From Polyangium spumosum (lineage in GTDB: Bacteria; Myxococcota_A; Polyangia; Polyangiales; Polyangiaceae): a stretch of DNA of 64,000 nucleotides. The stretch lies in NCBI RefSeq assembly GCF_009649845.1, contig NZ_WJIE01000019.1, positions 1-64,000 on the forward strand. The letters run 5' to 3'. A program made the translations under genes and the position numbers. How positions within the stretch are numbered: the first letter of the stretch is position 1; each line of letters begins with the position of its first letter. This document shows positions 26,604 through 38,357 of the stretch, piece after piece. A model generated the notes under the pieces. It saw nothing but the letters and a program-made list of their open reading frames with translations. It searched no databases and was not told the origin of the DNA.

Positions 26604-27566
26604 ATGACAGCTCGAAGCTCGGAGCGAGCACGCGTCGACCTGCTCGCGCGCGTGTTCGGCACGGACGGCTCGGGCCGGACGATGCTCGGCATCGGCGACG
26701 ACGCAGCCGTGATCACGCCCGGATCGCAGCCCCTCGTGTGGACCGTCGACGCGCAGGTCGAAGGCGTGCACTTCCGGCGCGACCTCGTCTCGATGGCAGA
26801 CCTCGGCTACCGCGCGACGATGGCCGCGGCGAGTGACCTCGCGGCGATGGGCGCCTCGCCGCTCGGCATGCTCGCGGGCCTCGTGCTGCCGGAGGACGTC
26901 TCCGACGACGATCTGCGCGCCATCGCCGAGGGACAACACGAGGCGGCCCAAGAAGTTGGTACACATATCATCGGCGGCAACCTCGCGCGCGGCCGGGAGC
27001 TCTCGATCACGACGACCGTGCTCGGCGAGACGCCGCGCCCGCTCGGTCGATCGGGCGCGAAGCCCGGCGAGGTCGTGGCGATCGCAGGACCGCTCGGGCT
27101 CTCGGCGGCAGGGCTCGTGCTGATCGAGCGAGGCCGCGAAGGCGAGGCAGACGCAGCCCCAGCGGTGCGCGCCTACCGCAGGCCCGTCGCGCGTATCGCA
27201 GCAGGGCTCGCAGCGCGGGACGTGGCGAGCGCGGCGATCGACGTCTCGGATGGACTCGCGCGAGACGTGGGCCACCTGGCGCGCGCGAGCGGGGTGCGCA
27301 TCGCTCTCGATCCGACAGCGCTCGTCCGGCCCGCGCTCGCGAAGGCAGCCACGCTCGCGGGCGCGGACCCCCTCGCCCTCGCGCTTCACGGAGGCGAAGA
27401 CTACGCGGTCGTGATCACCGTCCCCGAGGACCGTCTCCCCGAGAAGGAGTTCGAGCGGATCGGGCGCGTTCTTCCGGCCGAACCCGGCGCGCGTCTGGTC
27501 ACGCTCGAGCAGCCCGACGGGACACTCGTCCCCATCGACGAGCGCGGCTACGACCACTTCGGCTGA
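26604..27566 (+). CDS. thiL: Thiamine-monophosphate kinase
   Basis: 320 aa. Phosphorylates thiamine phosphate to the active cofactor thiamine diphosphate. MLGIGDDAAVI, the DAQVEGVHFRRD loop, YRATMAAASDLAAMGASPL, GGNLARG, AAIDVSDGLARDVGHLA and HGGEDYAVV are all ThiL signatures. ATG 26604 gives the standard length. The gene follows the histidine kinase by 9 bp and converges on a lipoprotein gene. Confidence 0.95.
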   Translation: MTARSSERARVDLLARVFGTDGSGRTMLGIGDDAAVITPGSQPLVWTVDAQVEGVHFRRDLVSMADLGYRATMAAASDLAAMGASPLGMLAGLVLPEDVSDDDLRAIAEGQHEAAQEVGTHIIGGNLARGRELSITTTVLGETPRPLGRSGAKPGEVVAIAGPLGLSAAGLVLIERGREGEADAAPAVRAYRRPVARIAAGLAARDVASAAIDVSDGLARDVGHLARASGVRIALDPTALVRPALAKAATLAGADPLALALHGGEDYAVVITVPEDRLPEKEFERIGRVLPAEPGARLVTLEQPDGTLVPIDERGYDHFG

Positions 27567-27581
27567 TCGTACGCCCTCAAA

Positions 27582-28049
27582 CTAGTTGCAAGCCGCCGGC
27601 GCGCTCCCGGCCATGGTGGCGCGAATCTGGGCGAGGGCGCTCGAGCGCGGAGCCCTGCCCTCCTTCACGAGCTTCGAGGTGCTCGTGCACATCGAAGCGG
27701 CCACGGCGGCCTTCGCCTTCACGGTCGAACTGGCCTTCGCGTCCTTCGACAAGGCCGTGAGAGCCGAGCAACACCCATCAATCGAAGGCGGCGGACCCGC
27801 CGGCTTCGGGGCCTCCGTGGCCGTGGGAGCGACCGGCTGCGCCTGCGCAGCCTCCGCGGGCGCAGCGCTACCAGCCGCCGAGCCCTCCGCAGCCTGCGGC
27901 GTGTCTTCCGTGGCCTTGACCGGCGCAGGAGCGCCCGTGGGAATCGGGACGGCCTGGGGCGCCTCCTCCTCCTTCTTGCAACCAGCGAGGAGGAGCGCGC
28001 CAAGGGCGAACGTGAGCAGAGCAGAGCACACGCGAGCGGAAGTCAGCAT
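27582..28049 (-). CDS. Small Ala/Pro-rich lipoprotein
   Basis: 155 aa. Signal peptide with lipobox LLAGC (Cys24) followed by KKEEEAP, a long Ala/Pro linker, and a short C-terminal domain with four Cys (DGCCSALTALSKDAKASS ... SMCTSTS ... APAACN) that may form disulphides. No known family recognised. Convergent with thiL (15-bp gap). Confidence 0.75.
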   Translation of the reverse strand: MLTSARVCSALLTFALGALLLAGCKKEEEAPQAVPIPTGAPAPVKATEDTPQAAEGSAAGSAAPAEAAQAQPVAPTATEAPKPAGPPPSIDGCCSALTALSKDAKASSTVKAKAAVAASMCTSTSKLVKEGRAPRSSALAQIRATMAGSAPAACN

Positions 28050-28117
28050 GTCCGCCGTTTAGCCGTGTTTCGGAGCGGCCGCTACTTCTGCGCCAGGTCG
28101 CGCGAGCAGGGCCTCTT

Positions 28118-28147
28118 TGCCCCCTCTCCCGCGAGGGAGAGGGGGTT
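28118..28147. repeat. REP-like perfect hairpin downstream of nrdJ
   Basis: CCCCCTCTCCC (28120-28130), loop GCGA, GGGAGAGGGGG (28135-28145): an 11-bp perfect stem with a GNRA tetraloop. Text of this type followed by TTCGGGGTGAG is a common repeated extragenic element in many GC-rich genomes. It lies 13 bp past the nrdJ stop and could terminate or protect that mRNA. No T run is present. Confidence 0.6.
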
Positions 28148-28158
28148 CGGGGTGAGGC

Positions 28159-31488
<3,330 letters not shown>

Positions 31489-32029
31489 CTACCTGTCTCC
31501 CAAGATGGAAAACGTCGCCCGTCCGTACGAACCGCTCCGAGAATCGTACAGTGGCGACGCTGCTTCGGCAGGCCCGCGGCCCTGCCTCTGCGTTTGTTCA
31601 GGAGGAACTCGAATTCGTTTGCCGCGCCGGGCTCGTCTGACCCGGCGGGCTGCCCCGCTGCCGAGGGGTGAACCCCACAGGCAGTGTCCAGGTCGCCGTC
31701 GTAGCCCAACCCCTAGCGTCCAGGCAAGCCCTCACGAGCGAGGCGCCGGTTTCACACACGAAACCACATGAACCGCTGCGCCCCTGTGGATTTGTCCCGC
31801 TCCACCCTGGTTTTTCTGAACAAAGACCGAGATCTGGAGCGCCTCGGTTTCACTTCAGGTGGCCCCGCTTGGCAGGAAAATTCCGTTTATCATCCCACAC
31901 CAATTCCAATTCGGTTGATTTGTGTGGACCTGACGAGTGTCGGGAAACTTCGCATTGACAACACGATGCGTGGACGTTTTCGCGCGTGACGTGCGTAGCG
32001 TCGTTCCCACCCGCACACGGAGCGGAACC
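31489..32029. other. Gene-free leader region of nrdJ
   Basis: No supported coding sequence was found in this stretch. It holds a structured part on the minus strand (about 31625-31775, see next entry) and an AT-rich patch around 31870-31925 that is the likely nrdJ promoter area, though no convincing -35/-10 pair could be named. A plus-strand TTGACA at 31955 has no matching -10. Confidence 0.6.
31625..31775 (-). promoter_or_regulatory. Candidate cobalamin riboswitch in the nrdJ leader
   Basis: Reading the minus strand, the elements come in the order expected of a B12 riboswitch: GTGTGAAACCGGCGCC (31742-31757), GGACACTGCC (31680-31689, the same ten bases found in the E. coli btuB leader core), a nested hairpin CTGCC..GGGG-TTCA-CCCC..GGCAG, then a B12-box-like hairpin CCGGG-TCAGACGAG-CCCGG (31627-31645). 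The B12 box deviates from consensus, and the whole was judged by eye without a covariance model. A B12 sensor upstream of a B12-using enzyme would be unusual for an off-switch. Confidence 0.35.
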
Positions 32030-32054
32030 AGAAAAACGCGGATCCAGCGGGATC
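32030..32054 (-). terminator. Intrinsic terminator of sppA
   Basis: Minus strand: CGGATCC, loop CGCT, GGATCCG (7-bp perfect stem, 32037-32054), then CG and TTTTT. It lies 12 bp beyond the sppA stop. Confidence 0.85.
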
Positions 32055-32066
32055 CGTTGGGAAATC

Positions 32067-33833
32067 TCACGTGACGTCGAGCCAGGTTCGTCCATCCGAA
32101 CCCCACGGCTCGTAGAGGAGGACCCGCTCGCTCGACGCGAGGTTCAACCCGAGCAAGGCGCGCTCGGCCAGCGCCGAGAGGCCGATGACGCCAAGCGCCG
32201 AGGCCGCCGCCCGCGCCACACGCGAAGCCGCCCGCGCCGGCACCTCCCCCCGCGGCGGCTGCACGAGCCGAGGCAAAAGCGCCCCGACCCCCGCGAGCGA
32301 CGACGCCCGCGCGACCGCGTCCGAGAGCCCCCCGAGCTCGTCCACGAGCCCGTGCGACCGCGCCAGCGACCCGCTGTAGATGCGGCCCTGCGCGAGCTTG
32401 TGGATGTCCTCGAAGCTCCGGCCCCGCCCCCGCGCGACGACGCCCACGAACGTCCGGTAGAAGGCGTCGACCTCGGACTCGAGCACCCCACGCTCGGACG
32501 CGTCGAGCGGCCGGACCGGCGAAAACAGGTCGGCGCGCGCGCCACGTTTCACGACGTCGGTCGAGACGCCGACCTTCTCGAGGAGCCCCCGCAAGACGAA
32601 GTGCGCCGACACGACGCCGATCGAACCGGTGATGACCTGGGGCTCGGCGACGATGACGCGCGCCGCCGCCGCCACGTAGTAGCCGCCGCTCGCCGCGACG
32701 TTCGAGAGGTACGCGACGACCGGCTTCTCCTTCGCGAGCAGCTCGACCTCGTGGTGGATGCGGTCCGAGGCGACCGCGCTGCCCCCAGGCGAGTCGATGT
32801 GCAGGACGACGGCCGCGACACGCGGGCTCTGCCGCGCCGCCCGCAAGGCCCGGACGATACGCTCCTCGACGGCGAGCTTGCCGAGCGCGAAGCGGCTGCG
32901 CGAGACGATGGGCCCGTGCACCTCGACGATGCCCACGACCGGCCTCGGCAAGAGCGGGCGGAAGGCGAGCTTCCGACGCGCCGCGAAGTACCGACCCGCA
33001 GGCACCCAGCGCGCCGAGGGTGGAGGCTGCTTGCCGAGCAACGTCTCGACCTCGTCCTCGTACGCGACCGCGTCCACGAGGCCGAGCTCGACGGCGCGGG
33101 TCGCTCGGTACGGCGCCTCGTCGACCCAGCGTGACGCGGCGGAGACGTCTCCGCCGCAGCGCTCCGCGAGCGCCCGGACGAGCGCGTCATGCCGCGCCCC
33201 GAGCACCTCCCCGAGCTGCTCGCGTTGCGCCTCGCTCATCGTGTCCCGCACGAGCGGCTCGGCGGCGGCCTTGTACGTGCCGCGGGCGAAGACCTCGGGC
33301 TCGACCCCGATCTCGGCGAGCGCCCGGCGCAAGTACCGCCCCGTCGCCGCGTACCCGATCGGCGCGACGAGCGTCTCCGGCCCGACCACGACGCGGCGCC
33401 CCGCGCTGGCGAGGTACATCGCGTCGTTGTCCGCGCCCATGGGCAGGTAGAAGACGACGTCCTTGCCCGCCGCGCGCAGGTCCGCGAAGATTTTGCGCAA
33501 CGAGGCGAGCACGCTCGGGCCCGCGCCGAAGCCGTCGAGCCGCACGAAGAGCCCCGCCGCCCGGTCGTCGTCGCGGAGGAGCCCGCAGAGCTCTTGCACC
33601 CGCGTCACCGAGAGCGGATGCCGCGCGCGCTGGACGAGCCGCGCGAGCCCGCGTGGCCGCACGGGCAAGGTGTCGACGACGGGCCCGTCGAGGTCGAGCA
33701 CGACGTAACCACCCTTGGGGATGGCGAACGCGCGCCGCAGCCACGCGAGGGGCAAGACGAGGAGGAGCAGGAGGTTCGTGAGGACGGAGCGCAGCAAGGG
33801 GGCCTTCGCATCCTTCGGCAGGGACCGGCGCAA
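32067..33833 (-). CDS. sppA: Signal peptide peptidase SppA (long form)
   Basis: 588 aa membrane-bound serine protease that degrades cleaved signal peptides. One N-terminal membrane helix (SVLTNLLLLLVLPLAWL). Two tandem Clp-like domains: the catalytic Lys is in GTYKAAAEPLV (Lys188) and the nucleophile Ser in SNVAASGGYYVAA (Ser382), the same arrangement as E. coli SppA (K209/S409). VLHIDSPGGSAVASD and SIGVV are also typical. TTG 33833 is chosen: GAGGG lies seven bases upstream, and no ATG/GTG precedes the helix in frame. It diverges from the RNase J gene, which also starts at TTG. Confidence 0.93.
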   Translation of the reverse strand: MRRSLPKDAKAPLLRSVLTNLLLLLVLPLAWLRRAFAIPKGGYVVLDLDGPVVDTLPVRPRGLARLVQRARHPLSVTRVQELCGLLRDDDRAAGLFVRLDGFGAGPSVLASLRKIFADLRAAGKDVVFYLPMGADNDAMYLASAGRRVVVGPETLVAPIGYAATGRYLRRALAEIGVEPEVFARGTYKAAAEPLVRDTMSEAQREQLGEVLGARHDALVRALAERCGGDVSAASRWVDEAPYRATRAVELGLVDAVAYEDEVETLLGKQPPPSARWVPAGRYFAARRKLAFRPLLPRPVVGIVEVHGPIVSRSRFALGKLAVEERIVRALRAARQSPRVAAVVLHIDSPGGSAVASDRIHHEVELLAKEKPVVAYLSNVAASGGYYVAAAARVIVAEPQVITGSIGVVSAHFVLRGLLEKVGVSTDVVKRGARADLFSPVRPLDASERGVLESEVDAFYRTFVGVVARGRGRSFEDIHKLAQGRIYSGSLARSHGLVDELGGLSDAVARASSLAGVGALLPRLVQPPRGEVPARAASRVARAAASALGVIGLSALAERALLGLNLASSERVLLYEPWGSDGRTWLDVT

Positions 33834-33983
33834 CGTAGACCCTCGAAGGCCGAGGCGGTAGATCGGCCGGCGCTTCGTCGTGGGAAGGAAGGGCCAGACC
33901 GCCCAGGGCGCGTTATGCTCGGCGGCGGCGAGCGGGCCGATGGCGGCGCTCGAACGCGACCTGGCGAGAAGGAGCGCTTTTCG

Positions 33984-35690
33984 TTGAACGACCCGCAGAG
34001 CGGCACAGCCCCCCCTCCCCCGCGCAGAAAAGGCGACGGATCCCTGCGCGTCATCCCCCTCGGCGGGCTCGGCGAGATCGGGATGAACTGCATGGCGCTC
34101 GAGCAGGGCGACGACGTCGTCCTGGTCGACTGCGGCGTCACGTTCCCGACGACCGATCTCGGCATCGACACGTACCACCCGCGCTTCGATTACGTCATCG
34201 GACACAAGGACCGCGTCCGCGCCGTGGTGCTCACCCACGGGCACGAGGACCACATCGGCGGGTTGCCTTATCTGCTCGCGCACCTCGACGAGGACGTCCC
34301 GGTCTACGGGCCGGCGCACGCGCTCGAGCTGGTCAAGCACAGGCTCGCGGAGCACGGGTATGGCGAGGGCGAGGTCGAGCTCATCCCGGTCGCCCCGCGC
34401 AAGACGTACGAGGCCGGATCGTTCTCGTTCGAGCCCATCCGCGTCACGCACTCCATCGTCGACGCGGTGGCGCTCGCGTTCCGGACGAGGGCGGGCCTCG
34501 TGGTGCACACGGGCGACTTCAAGCTCGACCCCACGCCGCCCGACGGCGAGCTGACGGACGAGGCGCGGCTCGCCGAGCTCGGCGACGAGGGCGTCTCGCT
34601 CCTGCTCTCCGACAGCACGAACGTGGACTCGCCCGGCCGATCGACGAGCGAGCTCTCCGTGGGCCAGACGCTCGAGGAGATCGTCACGCGCGCGAAGACC
34701 CGCGTGGTGATCGGGATGTTCGCCTCGAACGTGCAGCGCCTCGCCGTGCTGGCGAAGGTCGCCGTCGCCACGCGGCGGCGCATCTGCTTGCTCGGCCGCA
34801 GCGTGCAGGCCCACGTCCGCGCCGCCGAGATCGTCGGCCGCCTCCGCTTCCCGAGTGACCTGCTCGTGCCACCCGAGCACCTCGGCTCGATGCCCCGCGA
34901 CCGCGTCCTCATCGTCGCGAGTGGCACGCAGGCCGAGCGCATGAGCGCGCTCGTCCGCCTCGCGGCCGGCACGCACCCGCTCTTGCGCCTCGACCCGGGC
35001 GACGTCGTCGTGCTCTCGAGCCGCATCATCCCGGGCAACGACCGGCCGGTCTTCGAGATGATGGGCGACTTCTTGCGGATGGGCGTCGACCTGAAGACGT
35101 GGCTGACCGACCGCGGCGTGCACGCGAGCGGGCACGCGCACCGCGAGGAGCAGACGCGTATGATCGAGCTCTGCCGGCCGCGCTCGTTCGTGCCCGTGCA
35201 CGGCACCTACCACCACCTCGTGCGGCACGCCGCGCTCGCCCGCGAGGTCGGCGTCTCCGACGTGCTCGTCGCCGAGAACGGCGAGGTGGTCGAGCTCGGG
35301 GAGGAGCGGTCCCTCGCCAAGGCCGCGCGCGTGACCGTCGGCAAGGTCGCGACCTACGGCGGCGACGAGCTGCCGGACGAGGTGATCCGCGAGCGCGCGC
35401 AGCTCGGTCGGTCGGGCGTGGTGATGGTGTCGCTCGTGCTCGACCGCCGCGGCGGCGTCGCCGCCCCGCCCCGCGCGGTGCAGCGCGGCGTCGTCGATCA
35501 CGAAGAAGGGGCCTCCGAGGTGATGCGCGCCGCGTCGCTCGCGGTCTCGCGCGCGGTGACGGACGCGGACGGGCGAACGCGGGCGAGCGACGAGGGCATG
35601 ACCGAGGTCGTGCGGCTCGCCGCGCGCCGCGTCATCGAGGCGAAGACGGGGCGCAGGCCGATCGTGCTGGTCACGCTGTCGCGGGTATGA
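33984..35690 (+). CDS. rnj: Ribonuclease J
   Basis: 568 aa. Metallo-beta-lactamase/beta-CASP 5'-3' exo- and endoribonuclease for mRNA decay and RNA maturation. LRVIPLGGLGEIGMNCMALE, VDCGVTFP, zinc motif LTHGHEDHIGG, HTGDFKLDPTP, SDSTNVDSPGRS, VASGTQAERMSAL, SSRIIPGND and HASGHAHREE are diagnostic. Start TTG 33984 has AAGGAG nine bases upstream and begins a short Pro-rich leader. Its TGA overlaps the ATG of the CHAD gene. Confidence 0.96.
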   Translation: MNDPQSGTAPPPPRRKGDGSLRVIPLGGLGEIGMNCMALEQGDDVVLVDCGVTFPTTDLGIDTYHPRFDYVIGHKDRVRAVVLTHGHEDHIGGLPYLLAHLDEDVPVYGPAHALELVKHRLAEHGYGEGEVELIPVAPRKTYEAGSFSFEPIRVTHSIVDAVALAFRTRAGLVVHTGDFKLDPTPPDGELTDEARLAELGDEGVSLLLSDSTNVDSPGRSTSELSVGQTLEEIVTRAKTRVVIGMFASNVQRLAVLAKVAVATRRRICLLGRSVQAHVRAAEIVGRLRFPSDLLVPPEHLGSMPRDRVLIVASGTQAERMSALVRLAAGTHPLLRLDPGDVVVLSSRIIPGNDRPVFEMMGDFLRMGVDLKTWLTDRGVHASGHAHREEQTRMIELCRPRSFVPVHGTYHHLVRHAALAREVGVSDVLVAENGEVVELGEERSLAKAARVTVGKVATYGGDELPDEVIRERAQLGRSGVVMVSLVLDRRGGVAAPPRAVQRGVVDHEEGASEVMRAASLAVSRAVTDADGRTRASDEGMTEVVRLAARRVIEAKTGRRPIVLVTLSRV

Positions 35691-36625
35691 ACACGGAAGG
35701 CTTCGCCCACGAGCTCGTCGCCGCGGCGCTCCACGCGCTCATGAGCGACGCGCGCGCCGCGCGGGAGCGGGTGCTTTTGACGTCGGCCTCTCCTCCGGCA
35801 GGGTCCGCGGAGAGCGGCGCGGACGAGGAGGCGCTGCACGACTTCCGCGTCGCGCTCCGGCGGATGCGCACGATCCTCCGCGTCGCGCGTGAGCTCTTCC
35901 GGCGCAAGCGGCTCGCGCGGATCGAGGGCGAGATCCGGTACCACGCGCAGGCCACGGGCGCGCTGCGCGACGAGGAGGTCCTGCGCGAGACGCTCGGCGC
36001 GCTCGACCTCTCCCCGGAGGCGCGCGCCGAGCTCGACGCCTGGCTCGCCCGTCGCGCCCGCGCCGTGAAGAACGAGCACGCCGCCGTCACGCGGTTGCTC
36101 CGCGACGGCCCACGCGAGCGGGTCCTGGCCTTCCCCGGCGGCAAACGTGTCCGTCGCCTGGAGCGCTCGTTCGAAGCGCTCGCCGCGCGCCTCGACGGCG
36201 ACGCGCCGCGCCTCGTGCCCACCTCGGACCTCGGGCACGTGGTGCTCGATCGCGCCGCGCGTGACGTGGCGAAGTGGGCGCTGCGGGACGTCGCCGACGC
36301 GGACGCGATGCACGAGCTGCGCATCCGTTACAAGCGGCTGCGGTACACGGCCGACCTCTTCGCGGCGCCGCTCGGCGCGACGGCGACGCGCCTCGCCAAG
36401 CAGGCCGCGCGCATGCAGAAGCACCTCGGCGAGCTGCACGACATCGACCAGGCGCGGCTCACGCTCTCTCGCGCGCGCGGCCTGGGCCCGGCCACGAAAG
36501 GCGCGGTCGTCGCGGCGCTCCACGCCTCTCGGGTCGCGTGTGCTTCGAAGGTCGAGCCGCACCTCGTGAAGGCGCGGACCCTCGCGGATCGTGTGCCGGA
36601 CGACGAGCCTCCTGTCGCCGTGTGA
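35687..36625 (+). CDS. CHAD-domain protein
   Basis: 312 aa. Helical domain with conserved His/Arg/Lys patches: EEALHDFRVALRRMRTILRVARELF near the N-terminus and AMHELRIRYKRLRYTADLF with LGELHDIDQAR near the C-terminus. These are the signatures of CHAD domains, which bind inorganic polyphosphate. ATG overlaps the RNase J stop (ATGA). No CYTH domain is attached. Polyphosphate binding is family knowledge; a link to RNA decay is inferred from coupling only. Confidence 0.92.
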   Translation: MNTEGFAHELVAAALHALMSDARAARERVLLTSASPPAGSAESGADEEALHDFRVALRRMRTILRVARELFRRKRLARIEGEIRYHAQATGALRDEEVLRETLGALDLSPEARAELDAWLARRARAVKNEHAAVTRLLRDGPRERVLAFPGGKRVRRLERSFEALAARLDGDAPRLVPTSDLGHVVLDRAARDVAKWALRDVADADAMHELRIRYKRLRYTADLFAAPLGATATRLAKQAARMQKHLGELHDIDQARLTLSRARGLGPATKGAVVAALHASRVACASKVEPHLVKARTLADRVPDDEPPVAV

Positions 36626-36708
36626 GCGCTCTCCTGCGTCCGTTCTCGACGTGGTACCGTCGGCGCATCCTTTCCAGTCGGGCCCGCGCGCCCGAGCGAG
36701 GTGATGCC

Positions 36709-37692
36709 GTGCAACGCTCCGCGATCCTGACCGCAACGCTTCTGTCGGCCCTCGGACTGACCTACCTGGGCTGTACCCAAGACTTCAACCAGTTCGAGCC
36801 CACCGGCAGCCCTGGAGGCGGCGGGAGCTCGTCGAGCACGATGAGCGGCCCCGGCGGCATGGGCGGCATGGGCGGCGTGGGGGGTGCCGGCGGCATGGGC
36901 GGCGTGGGTGGCGCCGGCGGCATGGGTGGCGCCGGCGGCATGGGCGGCATGCCCTGCCAATCTCCCGCGGACTGCCCGATGGACACGGCTTGCCGCGACT
37001 GGAGCTGCGTCCAGGGGATGTGCGCGGCCGACGACGAGGCGGAAGGCACGGGCCTGCCCGACCCGATGGCTGGGGACTGCAAGGACCTCGAGTGCGACGG
37101 CATGGGCAACGCGGTCGAGGTCGTCGACGACGCCGACCCGCCGGGCGGCGACGGCAACCCCTGCACCACCGCGGCCTGTGTCGCCGGCATCCCGATGCAG
37201 GTGAACGACCCGCAGGGCGACACCTGCCCCGACGGCGTCTGCAACGGGACCGGCATGTGCGTCGAGTGCGTCGACGCCGGCGATTGCACGGGCGACAACC
37301 CCACCTGCCTGCCCGACAACACCTGCATCTCGTGCAGCGACGGCGAGATGAACGGCGACGAGACCGCCGTCGACTGCGGCGGCAAGTGCGGCAAGTGCCC
37401 CGCCGAGGCATGCGCGGCCAACGCCGAGTGCAAGAGCGGCTTCTGCGCGGACGGCGTCTGCTGCGACGCGGCCTGCGACGGGGACTGCAAGTCGTGCAAG
37501 CTCACGGGGAGCGAGGGGACCTGCACCAACGTCCCGCAAGGCATGACCGACGACACGCCCGCGTGTATGGGCACGATGGCCTGCGACGGCGCCGGCGTGT
37601 GCAAGCTGGCGAATGGGGAGACGTGCACGAACGGCGGGCAGTGCGCGAGCGGCAACTGCATGGGCGGCGCGAACAAGACCTGCGCGCCCTGA
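36709..37692 (+). CDS. Cys-rich lipoprotein with GGMGG repeat linker
   Basis: 327 aa. Signal peptide with lipobox TYLGC (Cys near 22), linker of GGMGGVGGAGGMGG units, then about 40 Cys in modules (CQSPADCPMDTACRDWSC, CVECVDAGDCTGDNPTC, CKSGFCADGVCCDAACDGDC). Same architecture as the protein at 17642-18601. GTG 36709 has GAGGTG six bases upstream. Presumably an outer-membrane surface protein; function unknown. Confidence 0.85.
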   Translation: MQRSAILTATLLSALGLTYLGCTQDFNQFEPTGSPGGGGSSSSTMSGPGGMGGMGGVGGAGGMGGVGGAGGMGGAGGMGGMPCQSPADCPMDTACRDWSCVQGMCAADDEAEGTGLPDPMAGDCKDLECDGMGNAVEVVDDADPPGGDGNPCTTAACVAGIPMQVNDPQGDTCPDGVCNGTGMCVECVDAGDCTGDNPTCLPDNTCISCSDGEMNGDETAVDCGGKCGKCPAEACAANAECKSGFCADGVCCDAACDGDCKSCKLTGSEGTCTNVPQGMTDDTPACMGTMACDGAGVCKLANGETCTNGGQCASGNCMGGANKTCAP

Positions 37693-37708
37693 CGACGTAG
37701 GCGACGCG

Positions 37709-37736
37709 GCGCCGGGTCTCCGCGGAGGCCCGGCGC
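37709..37736. terminator. Hairpin between convergent genes
   Basis: GCGCCGGG (37709-37716) and CCCGGCGC (37729-37736) pair perfectly, with TCCGCGGA inside able to extend the fold. It lies in the 59-bp gap between the convergent Cys-rich lipoprotein and cyclophilin genes. No T run is present, so its role as a bidirectional terminator is inferred. Confidence 0.55.
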
Positions 37737-37751
37737 TCGCTCGCGCTGCGA

Positions 37752-38321
37752 CTACTGCCGGAAGATCTCGACCCGCTCGAGGATCACGTCCTGCGCCGGC
37801 CGATCCCCGGGCCCGCGCTGCACGTTCGCGATCTTGTTGACCACGTCGAGGCCACTCACGACCTTGCCGAAGACCGAGTGCCTTCGGTCGAGGTGCGGCG
37901 TCGCCTTCTCCGTGATGAACCACTGCGACCCGTTCGTCGCCGGCCCGCTGTTCGCCATCGAGAGCACGCCCGGCCCGTCGTGGCGCAGCTCCGGGTGGAA
38001 CTCGTCCTCGAAGCGGTAGCCCGGCCCGCCCGTGCCCCAGCGCGGCGCCATGTCCGCGTGACGCGTGAGCGGATCGCCGCACTGGATCATGAAGTTCGGG
38101 ATCACGCGGTGGAAGCGGACGCCGTCGTAGAGCGGGCCCTGCTGGGTCTGCCCGGTCTTCGGGTCCTTCCAGGCGAGCGCCCCGGTCGCGAGCGCGACGA
38201 AGTTCTGCACCGTCTTCGGCGCGCGCTCCTCCTCGAGCCGGAGCACGATCTCGCCCTGCGTCGTCACGAGCCGCGCGTGGAGCTGCCCTTGGCCGGGCAC
38301 GTTGATGGCCGGAAATTCCAT
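37752..38321 (-). CDS. Peptidyl-prolyl cis-trans isomerase, cyclophilin type
   Basis: 189 aa cytoplasmic (no signal peptide) prolyl isomerase. TTQGEIVLRLEEERAPKTVQNFVALA, the active-site strand GVRFHRVIPNFMIQCGDP, FEDEFHPELRH, GVLSMANSGPATNGSQWFIT and FGKVVSGLDVV cover the whole cyclophilin fold with the catalytic Arg and the substrate-pocket residues. Short N-terminal extension MEFPAINVPGQGQLHA. It lies 36 bp downstream of the thiolase gene on the same strand. Confidence 0.95.
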   Translation of the reverse strand: MEFPAINVPGQGQLHARLVTTQGEIVLRLEEERAPKTVQNFVALATGALAWKDPKTGQTQQGPLYDGVRFHRVIPNFMIQCGDPLTRHADMAPRWGTGGPGYRFEDEFHPELRHDGPGVLSMANSGPATNGSQWFITEKATPHLDRRHSVFGKVVSGLDVVNKIANVQRGPGDRPAQDVILERVEIFRQ

Positions 38322-38357
38322 GTCTCTCTCCTCTTCCTCTACCCGGGGTCGTCCCCC

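Noticed and set aside
31955-31960. Perfect TTGACA as a promoter -35 on the plus strand
   Set aside because: No acceptable -10 lies 16-18 bp downstream and no plus-strand gene follows; the flanking genes are on the minus strand.
31986-33134. 382-residue plus-strand frame
   Set aside because: Arg/Asp/Pro-rich mirror of sppA; overlaps the sppA terminator and shows no motif.
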